From the NCBI RefSeq assembly GCF_001579805.1, contig NZ_CP014546.1, positions 5,704,001-5,768,000 of the forward strand: a stretch of 64,000 nt of DNA. Direction: 5' to 3'. The stretch is from Pseudomonas azotoformans. Lineage in GTDB: Bacteria > Pseudomonadota > Gammaproteobacteria > Pseudomonadales > Pseudomonadaceae. The notes under the pieces are model-generated. The model made no database searches and was not told the DNA's origin. It worked only from the letters and a program-made list of their open reading frames with translations. Position 1 is the first letter of the stretch. Each line of letters starts with the position of its first letter. Below are positions 63,250 through 64,000 of this stretch, piece by piece. The position numbers and the translations under genes were made by a program.

Positions 63250-64000
63250 ATGACCCCGAACAACGCAGTCAGACGCGACGACGATCCACAGGAAACACGC
63301 GAGTGGCTGGAGTCCATCGAATCGGTGCTGTCCACCGAAGGTCGCCCGCGCGCCCACTACCTGATCGATCAGTTGCTGGATTTCGATGTGGCGCGGCATG
63401 GCGACTTCTACGGGCGGGTCACCACGCCCTACGTCAATACCATCCCGTTGGACCGCCAACTGCCCTACCCTGGCAACCTGGCCATTGAGCGTCGCACCAA
63501 CGCGTTTATCCGCTGGAACGCCATGGCAATGGTGCTGCGAGCAGGCAAGCACTCAGGTGTGGGTGGGCACATCGCAACCTATGCGTCAGCGGCCGTGCTG
63601 TATGACGTAGGCTTCGACCACTTTTTCCGTGGGCGTACCGATACCTTTGATGGCGACCTGGTGTACATCCAGGGCCACTCCTCCCCTGGCATCTACGGCC
63701 GCGCCTACCTGGAGGGCCGCATCAGCGAAGCACAACTCGACAATTTTCGACGTGAGGCCGGTGGCGAGGGCATTTCATCCTATCCGCACCCACGGCTGAT
63801 GCCTGACTTCTGGCAGTTCCCCACCGTGTCCATGGGACTCGGCCCGATCACTGCCGCTTACCAGGCGCGCTTTATGCGTTATCTGGAATTGCGTGGCCTC
63901 AAGCAACATCAGGGCCGCAAGGTCTGGGCCTTCCTCGGCGATGGCGAAATGGACCAGCCGGAATCCCTGGCCGCCATTTCCCTGGCCGGGCGTGAGAAAC
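63250..64000 (+). CDS. AceE-type homodimeric 2-oxo acid dehydrogenase E1, 3' truncated by window edge
   Basis: The first 250 codons of a long thiamine diphosphate enzyme. It opens MTPNNAVRRDDDPQETREWLESIESVLSTEGR in blocks. Matches to AceE run throughout: GVGGHIATYASAAVLYDVGFDHFFRGR, YIQGHSSPGIYGRAYLEGRI, SSYPHPRLMPDFWQFPTVSMGLGPITAAYQARFMRYLE and the cofactor motif FLGDGEMDQPES. The reaction is oxidative decarboxylation of pyruvate or a related 2-oxo acid with transfer to E2. Placement with a MarR regulator rather than aceF suggests a paralogue, such as the 2-oxobutyrate enzyme MdeB known from P. putida; this is inference. A GGAG site precedes the ATG. Confidence 0.92.
   Translation, partial: MTPNNAVRRDDDPQETREWLESIESVLSTEGRPRAHYLIDQLLDFDVARHGDFYGRVTTPYVNTIPLDRQLPYPGNLAIERRTNAFIRWNAMAMVLRAGKHSGVGGHIATYASAAVLYDVGFDHFFRGRTDTFDGDLVYIQGHSSPGIYGRAYLEGRISEAQLDNFRREAGGEGISSYPHPRLMPDFWQFPTVSMGLGPITAAYQARFMRYLELRGLKQHQGRKVWAFLGDGEMDQPESLAAISLAGREK

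Overview
The window is a stretch of chromosome from a Pseudomonas, most likely of the P. fluorescens group. The evidence is high GC with strong GC3 codon use, REP-type hairpins with the core TGTGGGAGC...GCTCCCACA, a CrcY-type and a PrrF-type small RNA, a LiuR-controlled leucine catabolism cluster, a DUF6124 protein, tamAB, and a MarR-controlled EmrAB efflux operon. Coding density is close to 90 percent. I see no rRNA, tRNA, CRISPR array, prophage or insertion sequence, so this is mostly core chromosome with accessory patches.

Layout. 1-4 kb: the end of a GlxA-type AraC regulator, a HIT protein, an HxlR regulator, and two short-chain dehydrogenases flanking a TetR-type operator region. 4-10 kb: a short second signal peptidase I, a RibD/DHFR-fold reductase, cysS, glnS, ppiB and lpxH. 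10-15 kb: the marR-OMF-emrA-emrB efflux operon with two tandem operator palindromes. 15-21 kb: a GNAT-tamA-tamB operon for outer membrane biogenesis. 21-25 kb: xthA, a phosphate-binding/OmpA fusion protein, an acyl-CoA dehydrogenase and a LysR regulator. 25.8-35 kb: leucine/isovalerate catabolism (liuR, liuE/mvaB, an acyl-CoA synthetase, liuA, liuB, liuC, liuD), with a CrcY-like RNA gene inside and a one-base frameshift in liuB. 35-36.4 kb: an S24-type repressor lacking both catalytic residues, a DUF6124 protein and the Fur-controlled PrrF RNA. 36.6-42.5 kb: an M14 carboxypeptidase, an HxlR/MFS pair, and an ECF sigma/anti-sigma pair diverging from a catalase-like peroxidase and a cytochrome b561. 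42.5-48.9 kb: a Csu/CupE-type chaperone-usher pilus cluster with four spore-coat-U pilins, chaperone, usher and tip adhesin. 49-56.8 kb: an AFG1/ZapE ATPase, a leucine-rich-repeat protein kinase, a YebC protein, the LysR-phnW-phnX aminoethylphosphonate module, another cytochrome b561 and a PLP-dependent D-cysteine desulfhydrase/ACC deaminase-like enzyme. 56.8-64 kb: fadH, a membrane-anchored nitrilase-fold protein without the catalytic cysteine joined to an AraC regulator, a 28-residue acidic small protein, an orphan protein resembling the C-terminal part of pyruvate dehydrogenase E1, a MarR regulator, and the first 250 codons of a full-length AceE-type E1.

Regulation is unusually readable. 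Perfect or near-perfect palindromes mark likely sites for the TetR (2505, 2556), MarR/EmrR (14733, 14766), LiuR (25752, 29325, 29369) and E1-linked MarR (61498, 63171) proteins. A divergent pair of ECF promoters (GGGAAT-N16-CGTCT) lies between the sigma factor and the catalase. A sigma-54 promoter with an upstream inverted repeat drives the CrcY-like RNA, and a Fur-like site overlaps the PrrF promoter.

The items most worth following up are the orphan E1 C-terminal-like gene sharing an operator with the marR/aceE-like pair, the ECF-catalase-cytochrome b561 module, the non-cleavable repressor, the pseudo-nitrilase/AraC pair, the 28-residue protein and the liuB frameshift. All family assignments come from reading the translated sequence without database searches.
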